From Paludibaculum fermentans (GTDB lineage Bacteria > Acidobacteriota > Terriglobia > Bryobacterales > Bryobacteraceae), in assembly GCF_015277775.1 (NCBI RefSeq), contig NZ_CP063849.1, forward strand, positions 5,037,501 to 5,101,500: a stretch of 64,000 bases of DNA, given 5' to 3'. Below, in pieces: positions 18,674 through 28,038 of the stretch (positions within the stretch are counted from its first letter, which is position 1; every line of letters begins with the position of its first letter). Below the pieces are notes generated by a model. That model was not told the DNA's origin, did no database searches, and was given only the letters and a program-made list of their open reading frames with translations. Position numbers and translations under genes: made by a program.

Positions 18674-18760
18674 ATGTCCGCCGGACGATCCCACCAAGGG
18701 GTGTCCACCGGCGGTGGCAAAGCGGCCTGGTCGATGCGAATCGATTCTCCCAAAAAGAAA

Positions 18761-18791
18761 GGGTCTGCCTTCCGGGGCAGACCCTTTTTTG
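18761..18791 (+). terminator. Rho-independent terminator
   Basis: GGGTCTGCC-TTCCGG-GGCAGACCC forms a perfect 9-bp GC-rich stem, immediately followed by TTTTTTG and preceded by an A-run. This is the clearest intrinsic terminator in the window. It ends the PEP-CTERM transcript and may act in both directions. Confidence 0.93.
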
Positions 18792-18860
18792 TACCCTGAG
18801 ATCGAGGGCGCGATCCCGCCCAGACTGTTACTTATTCCCTAAGACCCCGGAGGAGTCAGT

Positions 18861-19610
18861 TTGCCGCTCTGGACCCACAAGGTTCTGATAGTCCCCTTCC
18901 TGCCCCTCGGCTTCTGTTTCTGGACAGTCCTGCTGGGTCTCGTGCTCCGCCGGCGGTGGCTGGCCTGGATGGGCGCAGGGGTGCTTCTGCTGAGTTCGCT
19001 CGGCGTCGTGGGGGACCGACTGCTGGTCGCGCTGGAAGATTCCTACCCGCCGGTGAGTATCGCGAATTGCCCCGCGGCCGATGCCATTGTCGTGCTGGGC
19101 GGCATGGTGCGGCAGGAAGCTCCGGCCGGCGCCCTGGAGTGGAACGATTCGGCCGACCGGTTCGAGCGCGGGATCGAGCTCTTCCAGGCGGGCAAGGCCC
19201 CGGTGATCGCGTTTACTGCGGCCCGCATCGCGTGGCGGCCGGAGGTCACCGAGGGAGAGTTATTGCGCGGCGAGGCCTTGCGCCGCGGGTTGACCGCGGA
19301 GCAGGTCGCCGTCACCAGCGATCGGGTGGAGAATACGGCGGGCGAGGCTCGGGCGATCAAGTCGATGATGGGCCAACGCGGCTGGCGGCACGTCATCCTG
19401 GTCACCAGCGCCTTTCACATGCGCCGGTCGATGCAGCTGATGCGGAGCGCGGGCGTGGAGTGCACGCCCTTCCCTTCCGACTACCAGGCGCGGCGCCTGG
19501 CCCCGCCCGAGGCGGCGGATTTCCTGCCGCAAGCCGAGTCGCTGGCCAAGACGGAACGTGTGCTGCGGGAGTGGTTCGGGATCCTGTTCTACGCGGTACG
19601 CGGCAAATAG
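18861..19610 (+). CDS. YdcF/ElyC-family (DUF218) membrane-anchored protein
   Basis: A 249-residue protein with two N-terminal membrane helices (about 9-30 and 34-52) and a DUF218 domain. Diagnostic features are [34 protein letters not shown]-like [13 protein letters not shown], and [18 protein letters not shown]. Family members are linked to cell-envelope polysaccharide metabolism (ElyC affects peptidoglycan/lipid carrier). The enzymatic activity is not established. The TTG start is chosen because GGAGGAG lies six bases upstream. The 3' end overlaps convergent fcl by 22 bp. Placement beside a PEP-CTERM gene and a polysaccharide locus fits an envelope role. Confidence 0.85.
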   Translation: MPLWTHKVLIVPFLPLGFCFWTVLLGLVLRRRWLAWMGAGVLLLSSLGVVGDRLLVALEDSYPPVSIANCPAADAIVVLGGMVRQEAPAGALEWNDSADRFERGIELFQAGKAPVIAFTAARIAWRPEVTEGELLRGEALRRGLTAEQVAVTSDRVENTAGEARAIKSMMGQRGWRHVILVTSAFHMRRSMQLMRSAGVECTPFPSDYQARRLAPPEAADFLPQAESLAKTERVLREWFGILFYAVRGK

Positions 19611-20545
19611 CCGGCTTGCTCCAGCAGCCCCTGGTACCAGCCGTAGGTCTCACGCAGCCCCTGCTCCAGCCCGATCTTTGGCGCCCAGCCGAGTGAATGA
19701 AGTTTCGAGCTATCCAGCAGCTTACGTGGTGTCCCATCCGGCACGGAGGTGTCGAACCGGATGGGCGCCGCGCAGCCCACAACCTGCCGGACCATTTCAG
19801 CCAGGGCGCCGATGCCGATCTCCTGGCCGCTGCCGACGTTCACTGGTTCCTCGCCGTCGTAGCTTCTCATCAGGAAGAGACAGGCGCTGGCGAGGTCGTC
19901 GACATGCAGAAACTCGCGCTTGGGTGAGCCGGTACCCCACACGACGACCTCAGTGGCTCCAGCCAGCTTAGCTTCGTGGAATTTGCGGATGAGGGCCGGC
20001 AGCACGTGCGACGCCTGCAGGTCGAAGTTGTCTCCGGGGCCGTAGAGGTTCGTGGGCATGAGGCTGATGGCGTCGAAGCCATACTGCCGCCGGTAGGCCT
20101 GGCACATCTTGAGGCCGGCGATCTTGGCGATGGCATACCACTGGTTGGTGGGTTCCAGCGGACCGGTGAGCAGATGCTGCTCCTCAATCGGCTGCGGCGC
20201 CAGCTTGGGATAGATGCAGCTGGAGCCCAGAAACAGGAGCTTCTTCACGCCATGCCGGCGCGCCGCCTCAATGACGTTCGTCTGGATCTGTAGATTCTCG
20301 GTCAGGAACTCGGCCGGGCGGGTATTGTTCGCCATGATGCCGCCCACGCGGGCGGCGGCCAGAAAGACGTACGCGGGCTTGCGCGTCTCAAAGAACCGCT
20401 CCACCGCCTGCTGATTGCAGAGATCGGTCTCCTGCCGCGTGGCAGTCAGGAGATTGGAGTGTCCGGCCGCCTGCAGGGCCCTGACAATGGCCGACCCCAC
20501 CAGCCCGCGGTGCCCCGCGACAAAAATCGAATCAGTTGAGTTCAT
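19589..20545 (-). CDS. fcl: GDP-L-fucose synthase
   Basis: A 318-residue extended SDR enzyme, the bifunctional 3,5-epimerase/4-reductase that converts GDP-4-keto-6-deoxymannose to GDP-L-fucose. It has the NADP site [34 protein letters not shown], the catalytic Tyr-x3-Lys in WYAIAKIAG, and [19 protein letters not shown] 20545 is preferred: the longer open frame is antisense-like and the Rossmann fold begins right after this codon. It starts 11 bp after the gmd stop, forming the expected two-gene GDP-fucose module. Confidence 0.96.
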   Translation of the reverse strand: MNSTDSIFVAGHRGLVGSAIVRALQAAGHSNLLTATRQETDLCNQQAVERFFETRKPAYVFLAAARVGGIMANNTRPAEFLTENLQIQTNVIEAARRHGVKKLLFLGSSCIYPKLAPQPIEEQHLLTGPLEPTNQWYAIAKIAGLKMCQAYRRQYGFDAISLMPTNLYGPGDNFDLQASHVLPALIRKFHEAKLAGATEVVVWGTGSPKREFLHVDDLASACLFLMRSYDGEEPVNVGSGQEIGIGALAEMVRQVVGCAAPIRFDTSVPDGTPRKLLDSSKLHSLGWAPKIGLEQGLRETYGWYQGLLEQAGYLPRTA

Positions 20546-20556
20546 CTCTGTCCGCC

Positions 20557-21594
20557 CTATCCCAATACGGTCGCGCCCACATGGCCGGCCTGCCGAAGGG
20601 TCTCTTCGCGGCGGGCCAGTTCCAGGTCGTTGGAAGTCATCATCCGCACGAGTTCGCGGAAGTTCACGGCCGGTTTCCAGCCCAGGCGGGTGCGCGCCTT
20701 GGTGGAATCGCCGAGCAGGTAATCGACCTCGGCCGGGCGGAAGTAGCGCTGGTCGATCTCGACGACGGACTTCCAATCCATGTCCAGTTCCTCAGCCGCC
20801 GCGTCCAGGAATTCGCGGACCGAATAGGCTTCCCCGGTCGACACGACAAAATCGTCCGGCTGCGACTGCTGCAGCATCATCCACATCGCCTTCACATAGT
20901 CACCGGCGAAGCCCCAGTCGCGCCGGGCTTCCAGGTTGCCGAGAAACAGTTTCTCCTGCAGCCCCAGCTTGATGCGCGCCAGCGCCCTGGTGATTTTGCG
21001 CGTCACGAACGTCTCACCGCGGCGCGGCGACTCGTGATTGAACAGAATCCCGTTGCACACGAACATGCCGTACGACTCGCGGTAGTTCACGCCATACCAG
21101 TGGGCCGCCACCTTGGACACAGCGTAGGGGCTGCGTGGATGAAACGCCGTGCCCTCGCTTTGCGGAGGCGCCGCCGCGCCGAACATTTCGGATGAGCCCG
21201 CCTGGTAAAACCGTACGCGGCGCCCCGTATTCTCGCCGTAGTCGCGTACCGCCTCCAGCAGCCGCAGCGTGCCGGTGGCCACGACATCGGCGGAGTACTC
21301 GGCCTGATCGAAGCTCACACGGACGTGGGACTGGGCCGCCAGGTTATAGATCTCGTCGGGCATCGACGCCTCGAGTACGCGGCGCAATCCGGTGCCATCC
21401 GTCACATCACCGTAGTGCAGCTTGAGCCTCGAGCCGCCGTCGTGCGGATCTGAGTAGATGTGGTCCAGCCGCCCCGTGTTGAAGGTCGACGCCCGCCGGA
21501 TCAAGCCCGAAACGTGATATCCGGCGCTGAGCAGAAACTCGGTCAGATACGATCCGTCCTGCCCCGTGATGCCCGTAATCAATGCTCTCTTCAA
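20557..21594 (-). CDS. gmd: GDP-mannose 4,6-dehydratase
   Basis: A 345-residue SDR enzyme that makes GDP-4-keto-6-deoxymannose, the substrate of the next gene. The NADP motif is [12 protein letters not shown]. Other hallmarks are the RRAS(T)FNT loop, [32 protein letters not shown] (Tyr-x3-Lys) and [17 protein letters not shown]. The start codon is TTG 21594, with GAGGAG six bases upstream. The length is normal. The GDP-mannose supply genes (manA/B/C) are not in this window. Confidence 0.97.
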   Translation of the reverse strand: MKRALITGITGQDGSYLTEFLLSAGYHVSGLIRRASTFNTGRLDHIYSDPHDGGSRLKLHYGDVTDGTGLRRVLEASMPDEIYNLAAQSHVRVSFDQAEYSADVVATGTLRLLEAVRDYGENTGRRVRFYQAGSSEMFGAAAPPQSEGTAFHPRSPYAVSKVAAHWYGVNYRESYGMFVCNGILFNHESPRRGETFVTRKITRALARIKLGLQEKLFLGNLEARRDWGFAGDYVKAMWMMLQQSQPDDFVVSTGEAYSVREFLDAAAEELDMDWKSVVEIDQRYFRPAEVDYLLGDSTKARTRLGWKPAVNFRELVRMMTSNDLELARREETLRQAGHVGATVLG

Positions 21595-21638
21595 GTCGAT
21601 CTCCTCAATGAGTTAGTGTCGAAGAACATCCAGCCTTC

Positions 21639-22997
21639 TCAAGAAGCTGTTCCTGGCCGGGAACGCAGGCCGGGGCTGGCCGCCAAACCGCACAGCCACC
21701 CCGCGACCAGAGCGTTCGCCGGAATGTACATATTGAAATCCACCAGGCTGTGCAGCAGCAGTGTGCTCAGTGCGCCGGCCAGGCCCACCGCCAGTTCCCA
21801 GTGGGTGGAGCCCGGTTCCAGCACGACCACCCGCACAAGGCCTGTCGCGATCCACAGCAGCAGTGCCGCTCCGATCGCGACGCCCACGGCGCCCAGTTCG
21901 GCGGTCGCCTGTAAATAGTCGTTATGCGCGAAGTCCACGGTCTGCATGGGCGCCACCTGCTTGTACCGCAGGAACGCCGTTTCGTAGGTACCCAGCCCGC
22001 TGCCGGTCACCGGGTAGGCCGCGATGAGGGTCCGGGTATCCCGCCATATTTCGCGCCGCGTGTCCTTGGAGATCTCATCCGTCTCGGCGAAGCTGGCGAA
22101 CCGGCGGATCAACTCGTCCGTGGGCAGATAGACCGCCGCCAGCGCCGTACCCAGGCTCACAATGACGACAGGCGCCACCCAGCGCAGGCTGCGCTTCCGG
22201 CCGTACCCGGGCTCGGCGCTTGTACCCAGCACCAGCACGCCGGCCAGCAACAGGCCCATCAGGGAGGCCATGAAGCCCATGCGCGAGAGCGAAAACACCA
22301 CCCCCACCAGCAGGCACGCCGCGACGCCAAGCAAGCCGCAGGCCGCCAGCGCCGGACCGGCCGGCCGCTCATGCCGCGTCTGTCCCCTGCGCCACACCGA
22401 CAGGGCCCACAACGCGGCCAGGGGCAGCGCCATCTCCAGCAGCCCCGCGAAGTGATTGCGGTTGACATACGTCCCTACGGACGAATCCGCCACGCCGGTT
22501 TCGCCTCGCCCGATCGACCACTGCGCCAGCCCCAGGACGCTCTCCAACCAAGCCACCCCGATCACGGGTGCGGCCGCCAGCCACATCCGGTCTCTCCACT
22601 GCCAGCCCAACTCCCTGGCCAGGACAAAGGCGGCCAGGGCGGGCAGCATGTTCAGCAGCCACTCCCAGGTAGCCCGCGGAGCCACGCTCAACGGCAGCCA
22701 GCCCGTCACGCCCGCAGCCCGGGCGGTTTCCAACCGGGCGGGACTTAGGGCTCCGACAAAGCCGGGGGGCAGCGGGAGGATCTGGAATACCATCCAGCCC
22801 GCCAGCGCAGCGGAGAGGGCCAGAATGACTCCGCCGCCGGGCGCCAGGTCTCTTCGCGGGGTTGCCAGCAGGTAGACAGTGGAGAGTACGCCCATCGCGG
22901 CCGCACACCAGATCCACTGCGCCGGCCACACTCCGCCCTGCAGAAACACACCGGCCGCCAGCACTGCGGTCAACCCGATCAGCAGGACCAAGCGCAT
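21639..22997 (-). CDS. O-antigen ligase/polymerase-family membrane protein (Wzy_C type)
   Basis: A 452-residue integral membrane protein with about ten to eleven hydrophobic segments. The large periplasmic loop carries the family signature: RREIWRDTRTLI, then GSGLGTYETAFLRY, then DFAHNDYLQATAELG, typical of WaaL/Wzy_C proteins. ATG 22997 was chosen because AGGGAG is correctly spaced; an upstream in-frame start at 23060 lacks one. Sequence alone does not distinguish ligase from polymerase. A second, unrelated Wzy candidate lies at 34321-35685, so this one may do ligation or act on another glycan. Confidence 0.85.
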   Translation of the reverse strand: MRLVLLIGLTAVLAAGVFLQGGVWPAQWIWCAAAMGVLSTVYLLATPRRDLAPGGGVILALSAALAGWMVFQILPLPPGFVGALSPARLETARAAGVTGWLPLSVAPRATWEWLLNMLPALAAFVLARELGWQWRDRMWLAAAPVIGVAWLESVLGLAQWSIGRGETGVADSSVGTYVNRNHFAGLLEMALPLAALWALSVWRRGQTRHERPAGPALAACGLLGVAACLLVGVVFSLSRMGFMASLMGLLLAGVLVLGTSAEPGYGRKRSLRWVAPVVIVSLGTALAAVYLPTDELIRRFASFAETDEISKDTRREIWRDTRTLIAAYPVTGSGLGTYETAFLRYKQVAPMQTVDFAHNDYLQATAELGAVGVAIGAALLLWIATGLVRVVVLEPGSTHWELAVGLAGALSTLLLHSLVDFNMYIPANALVAGWLCGLAASPGLRSRPGTAS

Positions 22998-23097
22998 ACA
23001 CGCTCCCTTGCTCCAGCTTGAGCCCAATACGAAAAGGGCCCTCCCGGCGGGAAAGCCCATCGTAACAGGTCAGAACTTGCGTGGAATTCCGCCGACA

Positions 23098-24573
23098 TCA
23101 GTCCGCGGCGATCTCGTCAATGCCGCCGACCACCGCCGCGCGAGCCCGGTGTTTGCCGGCCTCTACCAGCACCCGCACCCCTGGCCATTCGCCCACGGGG
23201 AACTGCCCCAGGGTGCTCCAGAGCACCTCGGCGAAGGGCGCCAGCAGTTGCACGGTCTTATCCGATCCATAGCCGTGCCAGATCTTCACCTCTCCTCGCT
23301 CACCCAGCGGCACCGTCACCCACCAACCCGGCTGATGGTCGACGTCGCTCATAAACTCCTGCCCATCGACGCGCAGGCAACTACCCTGGAAACCCATTTC
23401 CAGGCAGCTCGCCTCCAGTGCGACCCAGTACTCTCCGGCTGAGCGCGCGGACTCCAGCCGCAGCCGGGCCGACCGCAGCGCCAGTTCCGCATTCAGCACA
23501 CGCCGGAACGAGCCACGAAACAGCAGGCGGCTGGCCATGTTCAGCTCGACGTAACCCAGGCTCTGGATGCCGACCCACGCCACGGCGCAGAACAGCACCA
23601 GCACCAGGCCGGCGAAAGGATTCGTACTGGTGCTGCCGATCAGGGCGCAGCCCGCACCGACGCCCGCCGCGCCATAGAGCACCAGGACCGCCCGGCGGGT
23701 CGTCATACCCATGTCCAACAATTTGTGGTGAATATGCCCGCGGTCTGCGCCGAATATCGGCTGATTTCTCAGGAATCGTCTGACAATCGCCAGACTCGTG
23801 TCCAACAACGGCACGGCGAAGGCCATCAGCGGAGCCGTGATCCCCAGGATGGTGGCCGCCTTCTGGCTCCACAGAATGCCGTAGCAGCCCAGCAGGAACC
23901 CGATGGTGTAGCTGCCGCTGTCACCCAGGAAGATCGAAGCCGGGTTGAAGTTGTAGCGCAGGAAGCCCGCCAGAGCGCCGGCCAGCGGTACCGTGGCCAG
24001 CACGAGGGCGTAGTTGCCCTGCATCAATCCGGCCGCCAGCGTGGTGAGGGTCGCGAACAGACCCACGCCGGTGGCCAACCCGTCCACACCGTCGATCAGG
24101 TTGAACGCGTTCGTGCAGAACACCAGCCAGAAGAGCGTCACCGGGATGCTCCACCACCAGGTATCCAGCCCCCGTCCGTGCAGCGCCATCACGCGCACAC
24201 CGCCCCAGAAGGCGAGGCCCGCCGCCGCGAATTGCAGTGCGAACTTCGGCCACGGCTTCATGCCGCGCAGGTCGTCGTACAAACCAACGGCGAAGATCAA
24301 CCCCGCCGCCGGCAGCAGCCGGATCACCTGCCACAGCTCGTTCCAGACGATGGCCCCTCCGTGGAACCGCAGCAGCAGAAGCGCGGAAAAGGCGACCAGG
24401 TAACCGAAGGCGATCGCGATGCCGCCTACCCTTGGAATGGCCTCTGTATGGATCTTGCGCCCACCCGTGGGCGAGTCCACCATGCCATTGCGCCGGAAGA
24501 CGTCCCGCACCACCGGAGTGGTGAGCAGCGCAACGAGAAACGACACGACTGCCAGAAAAAGGATGGAGTACAT
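23098..24573 (-). CDS. WecA/MraY-family undecaprenyl-phosphate sugar-1-phosphate transferase with C-terminal extension
   Basis: A 491-residue polytopic enzyme that loads the first sugar-1-phosphate onto undecaprenyl phosphate to initiate the repeat unit. Active-site blocks are GLYDDLRG (Asp100/101), NAFNLIDGVDGLATG, FLGDSGSYTIGFLLG and ADRGHIHHKLLDMG. The core ends near residue 345. The remaining 145 residues form a soluble extension of unknown role that is not part of standard WecA. ATG 24573 is preferred over an upstream TTG at 24639, where AGGGA abuts the codon. The sugar (HexNAc or other) cannot be told. Confidence 0.92.
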   Translation of the reverse strand: MYSILFLAVVSFLVALLTTPVVRDVFRRNGMVDSPTGGRKIHTEAIPRVGGIAIAFGYLVAFSALLLLRFHGGAIVWNELWQVIRLLPAAGLIFAVGLYDDLRGMKPWPKFALQFAAAGLAFWGGVRVMALHGRGLDTWWWSIPVTLFWLVFCTNAFNLIDGVDGLATGVGLFATLTTLAAGLMQGNYALVLATVPLAGALAGFLRYNFNPASIFLGDSGSYTIGFLLGCYGILWSQKAATILGITAPLMAFAVPLLDTSLAIVRRFLRNQPIFGADRGHIHHKLLDMGMTTRRAVLVLYGAAGVGAGCALIGSTSTNPFAGLVLVLFCAVAWVGIQSLGYVELNMASRLLFRGSFRRVLNAELALRSARLRLESARSAGEYWVALEASCLEMGFQGSCLRVDGQEFMSDVDHQPGWWVTVPLGERGEVKIWHGYGSDKTVQLLAPFAEVLWSTLGQFPVGEWPGVRVLVEAGKHRARAAVVGGIDEIAAD

Positions 24574-24827
24574 TTTCTTGAAGAACCGCCGCCTGAGAAG
24601 TACCGCGCGGGTCTCCTCCGAGGCGCGGCTGCCGGGCAATCCCTAAAGAAACTATAACCTGAAAATCTTTAAATGAACCTAGTAAATCGAAGTAACCGGC
24701 ACCGTATTTCACATTAATTCAGAGGCTCGTCTGTCACCTGCGTGACGCTCGTCATGCCGCCGTTCAAGTAGGCGGAAAGTCACACGGCGCAGGACAGGGA
24801 TTCTCCCAACTGTGACACGCCGTACAT
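24574..24827. other. 254-bp gap between wecA-like and glycosyltransferase genes
   Basis: It holds a candidate minus-strand -10 (TATAGT, 24651-24656) without a good -35, the inverted repeat GTCAC-CTGC-GTGAC (24733-24746), and ACGGCG/CGCCGT (24784-24789 with 24818-24823). An internal promoter or processing site for the wecA-wzy-gmd-fcl segment is possible. No gene is seen. Confidence 0.45.
24733..24746. repeat. Small inverted repeat GTCAC-N4-GTGAC
   Basis: A perfect 5-bp dyad separated by CTGC, about 160 bp upstream of the wecA-like start. It resembles a regulator half-site pair, but the assignment is unproven. Confidence 0.35.
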
Positions 24828-26075
24828 CTAAACGAGCTCTTCCGGCTCCGTCACGGCGCTGATCAACTTTCGCCGTTCCGCTTCGGCCCGGATTTCCGCC
24901 TTCACGGGCAGCCCCAGGTAGTCCAGGACTCGCGTCACGCCGATGGGCAGGTCATAGTTGCGCTCGAATACCGCCCGGGCACGCCGGCCCGACGCTTCGA
25001 CTTCCTCGGGATGCGCCTGCAGCCAGGCCAGCAACGCGGCCAGCGACGCGGCATCGCCCGGCTCCACCTGCCAGCCCACACGGTGCTCGGCAATGATCCG
25101 CGCGGGTGTCGCCGCCGCGGGCCCCACAAAGAGCACAGGCCGGCCGGCCGCCAGAATTCCGTAGGTTTTGCTGGGCACCACCGTCCCGCATGTCTCCGGG
25201 ATCTGCGTCACCAGCCCGACATCGCTGGCGCCGAATGCAGTGGCCAGGTCGCCGCGCGCCGCATAGCCGCCGAACTGCACATTCGCGAATCGCCCTTGCG
25301 CCCAGTTGCGCAGCGCGCCCATGCGCGGGCCGCCGCCGCTGAAGCGAAAGCGGTACCGCTGCGGGAAATCGTCCTGCTCGCCGGCCATTCGCTCTACCGC
25401 CCGCTGGAAGGTGTCGAAATCGTGGGCCAGGCCGGCATTGCCGGAGTAGAACACCTTCAGCCGGCCGTCGCGCGCAAACTCCATCGGCCGGATCTCCGCG
25501 CCGTCGGCCCAGTTGTCCGCCTCAAACATCAGCGCCCGTGGAATCCCACGCGCCGCCAGCCGGTCCGTCATGCACGGGCCCAGCACCAGGATTCCGTCAG
25601 CCCGCCGCCGCGGGCCATCGGCGAACCAGCCCACCATGCGGTCGAACGCGCCGCCGGACCGGAACAACCCGAGGGAGGTCGCCACGTCAGGATAGACGTC
25701 CATCTCCCAGAGGAAGTGCCGCGAACCGCGCAGCCGTTGGGCCGCCCACCCGATGAGCCCCAGCAGCGGAGGCGTCGTCATCGTGATCACCACATCGGCG
25801 CGTGGACCGGACAGGATCCGCCAGGCGGCGCCGGCATAGAACCCGGCATAGCTGGCCAGCTTCTGCAGCTTGCCGTGGCCAAACCGCGAGGTGCCGACAC
25901 GGACCACGTCGACACCCTCCGGCGGCAACCCTCGAGCTCCGCCATCGGGTGTGTAGCCGCCGGCCGCGCAGACGACGGAGACCCGGCCATCGACGGCCCG
26001 CACCAGATCCGTCAGAATCTGGCTCGTCGCTGCCTCATCCGGCCAGAAGAACTGATTCGCAAATCGGATATTCAC
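24828..26075 (-). CDS. WbuB-like glycosyltransferase family 4
   Basis: A 415-residue GT-B glycosyltransferase. The N-terminal domain begins with FANQFFWPDEAATSQILTD, typical of WbuB-type enzymes that add an amino sugar such as FucNAc or related. The donor-binding C-terminal domain has VFYSGNAGLAHDFDTF, RFRFSGGGP and GTVVPSKTYGILAAGRPVL. The start is GTG 26075, with GGGATCG upstream. It is one of at least seven sugar transferases in the locus. Donor and acceptor are not predictable here. Confidence 0.9.
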   Translation of the reverse strand: MNIRFANQFFWPDEAATSQILTDLVRAVDGRVSVVCAAGGYTPDGGARGLPPEGVDVVRVGTSRFGHGKLQKLASYAGFYAGAAWRILSGPRADVVITMTTPPLLGLIGWAAQRLRGSRHFLWEMDVYPDVATSLGLFRSGGAFDRMVGWFADGPRRRADGILVLGPCMTDRLAARGIPRALMFEADNWADGAEIRPMEFARDGRLKVFYSGNAGLAHDFDTFQRAVERMAGEQDDFPQRYRFRFSGGGPRMGALRNWAQGRFANVQFGGYAARGDLATAFGASDVGLVTQIPETCGTVVPSKTYGILAAGRPVLFVGPAAATPARIIAEHRVGWQVEPGDAASLAALLAWLQAHPEEVEASGRRARAVFERNYDLPIGVTRVLDYLGLPVKAEIRAEAERRKLISAVTEPEELV

Positions 26076-26120
26076 TGTTTCGATCCCGCATCACGCCACC
26101 CGGCTGGACGGCGCAGGCGC

Positions 26121-26741
26121 TCACTTCTCGAACACAACGATGCTGGTCTCCTGCGCAAAGAACGATCCGGCGGCGTAACCGGGAAAGCGGAATACTCTCG
26201 CGTCCGGCAGCTTGTCCAGATCGCGGTCGACCTCCAGCAGATCGCCGCCATGCCGGTCCTTGTCCGTGTTGTCGATGATGGCGATCAAGCCCGGCCGCCG
26301 GCGCTCGAGCAGTTGCCGGTAGCAGGCCAGCCGGTGACGCCCGTCGACCGTGATGATGTCGAAGTAGTCCTTCTCGAACGCCCCGATCTTCTGGACGTAA
26401 TCCTGGCCGGAGAGATGATAGAGGGAACCGCGCCGCAGCTTCTTCCTGACGATGTCCGCCCATTGCGCGTTGTCTTCGACCGCGTGCACCTCGAAGCCCT
26501 GCTGGTCATACCAGAGGGTGGACATCCCGCTGCCCCATTCAAACACCCTCATCCCGGGCCGGACCTGCTTCTTCAGGAACCGGAAGGCATCGCTCGTAAT
26601 CCATGGCCGCACCAGCAGGTGCGAACAGACGACCCGGCTGATCGCCGTGCCCAGCGCGAACCCGGCATCGGTGACACCGCGCACCGACTGCACTCCGCAC
26701 TGCCCTTTTTCGTCAAAGATCCGCCTGCGCAGATTCAGCAT
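26121..26741 (-). CDS. Class I SAM-methyltransferase-like protein
   Basis: A 206-residue protein. The GxGxS-type SAM loop (MRVFEWGSGMSTLWY), AVEDNAQWADIVRKKL and YFDIITVDGRHR match class I methyltransferase folds associated with polysaccharide loci. Compared with typical enzymes it is short and lacks an obvious substrate-binding insertion. GGAGGAAC precedes ATG 26741. It sits between a glycosyltransferase and a sugar epimerase, so methylation of a glycan residue is a reasonable inference, but no substrate is shown. Confidence 0.78.
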   Translation of the reverse strand: MLNLRRRIFDEKGQCGVQSVRGVTDAGFALGTAISRVVCSHLLVRPWITSDAFRFLKKQVRPGMRVFEWGSGMSTLWYDQQGFEVHAVEDNAQWADIVRKKLRRGSLYHLSGQDYVQKIGAFEKDYFDIITVDGRHRLACYRQLLERRRPGLIAIIDNTDKDRHGGDLLEVDRDLDKLPDARVFRFPGYAAGSFFAQETSIVVFEK

Positions 26742-26795
26742 AGTTCCTCCATTTCCACTCCGTCTCGTCGACCCTCTTCGCCAAAGCAGACAACC

Positions 26796-27839
26796 CTACT
26801 TCGGGCAGCCCTTGCGGACCGGAACGCTGGCGGCGGACTGCCCGCACTGGTCCGCCAACGCCCAAATGTCCGCGGCACTGTCTTCCGACTCGATCTTCCA
26901 TTGCCGGTACCACTCGACCGTGCGCCGGATCCCTTCGCCAAAACGCACCTTTGGCCGGTAGCCCAACATGGATTCCGATTTCCTCAGGTCGGCGTAGGTG
27001 ATCGGAACGTCACCGGCCGGAACCTCCATCCGCTTGAGCTTCGCCCGCTTGCCCGTAGCCTTCTCGATCTCCGCCACCATCTCGTTCAACGTCACCGGGG
27101 AGGAATTGCCGAGATTGAAAACCTCGAAGCTGCACTCCAGTGAAACCGCGGCGCGAATGCCGTCCACCGTATCGGAGACGTACGTGTAGTCGCGGCCCAT
27201 CGTGCCGTCGCCGAAGATCGGGATCTCCCCGCCCTCTTCCACCAGTTGGATGAACTTGCGAATCGCCAGGTCCGGACGCTGCCTGGGTCCGTACACCGTG
27301 AAGAACCGCAGGCACACCAACTGCATTCCATAAAGATGGGCGTAGACGTACGCCAGCTTTTCACTCGCCAGCTTCGTCCCCGCATAGGGCGAGATCGGCC
27401 GCAGGTCCGGATCGTCCTCCTGGAACGGGACGCGCTCTGTCACGCCATACACGGAACTGGACGAGGCCAGCACGAACTTCCGCGTACCCGCCCTCTTCGC
27501 GGCTTCCAGCAGCAGGACCGTCCCTGCGCAGTTCACTTCCGTATACAGCACGGCCTGCTCCAGCGAGGGACGCACGCCGGCGCGCGCCGCCAGGTGCACC
27601 ACCGCTTCAGGCCGGAACTCCTCAAAGGCCCGTCCCACCAGCGCCGCGTCGCGGATATCCCCGCGGTACACGGCCGCATTGCCACTCCTCTGCACGATCG
27701 CCAGGTTTTGTTCCTTGAGGCGGGGATCGTAGTATTCGTTCAGGTCATCCAGAATGGCCACTTCCTGCCCTTCCTTCAGCAGGCGTTCAGCGACGTGCGA
27801 CCCGATAAATCCCGCTCCACCAGTAATGAGAATTCGCAT
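26796..27839 (-). CDS. UDP-glucuronate 4-epimerase-like NAD-dependent epimerase
   Basis: A 347-residue extended SDR enzyme with the NAD site ITGGAGFIGSHVAERLL. The segment LNEYYDPRLKEQNLA resembles the loop found in UDP-glucuronate 4-epimerases (CapI type). Catalytic residues are in SSSSVYGV and SPYAGTKLASEK, and the substrate-binding block is RFFTVYGPRQRPDLAI. ATG 27839 starts the Rossmann fold; a 24-codon upstream extension was rejected. GAGG lies only three bases before the ATG. UDP-galacturonate from UDP-glucuronate is the likely reaction, and UDP-glucose/GlcNAc epimerisation is the alternative. Confidence 0.82.
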   Translation of the reverse strand: MRILITGGAGFIGSHVAERLLKEGQEVAILDDLNEYYDPRLKEQNLAIVQRSGNAAVYRGDIRDAALVGRAFEEFRPEAVVHLAARAGVRPSLEQAVLYTEVNCAGTVLLLEAAKRAGTRKFVLASSSSVYGVTERVPFQEDDPDLRPISPYAGTKLASEKLAYVYAHLYGMQLVCLRFFTVYGPRQRPDLAIRKFIQLVEEGGEIPIFGDGTMGRDYTYVSDTVDGIRAAVSLECSFEVFNLGNSSPVTLNEMVAEIEKATGKRAKLKRMEVPAGDVPITYADLRKSESMLGYRPKVRFGEGIRRTVEWYRQWKIESEDSAADIWALADQCGQSAASVPVRKGCPK

Positions 27840-27998
27840 GGTCCTCAGCTTTGTTTTGATTTGAATGTCATCAACAACAGCGCACTTCTCACCGCATCTC
27901 CGCGTCCCCAAAACGCTGAGGTCAACAACTTCCTCCTCCGAGTACCCCGTCCCTCCTTCGTACCGCCCGTCTCCGAAGCCGCCCCGGCCCCAACCACC

Positions 27999-28019
27999 GG
28001 CGCAACGACCAATTGCGCC
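27999..28019 (-). terminator. Hairpin downstream of a glycosyltransferase gene
   Basis: GGCGCAA-CGACCAA-TTGCGCC is a perfect 7-bp stem about 20 bp after the stop of the gene at 28039-28965 on the minus strand. There is no T-run; it may attenuate or stabilise rather than terminate. The remaining bases of the 199-bp gap (27840-28038) show nothing else. Confidence 0.4.
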
Positions 28020-28038
28020 TGCTGACCGCCGCCGCCCG

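Noticed and set aside
25011-27143. Plus-strand open frame of 710 codons
   Set aside because: Antisense to the WbuB-like transferase, the methyltransferase and the epimerase, all recognisable on the minus strand.
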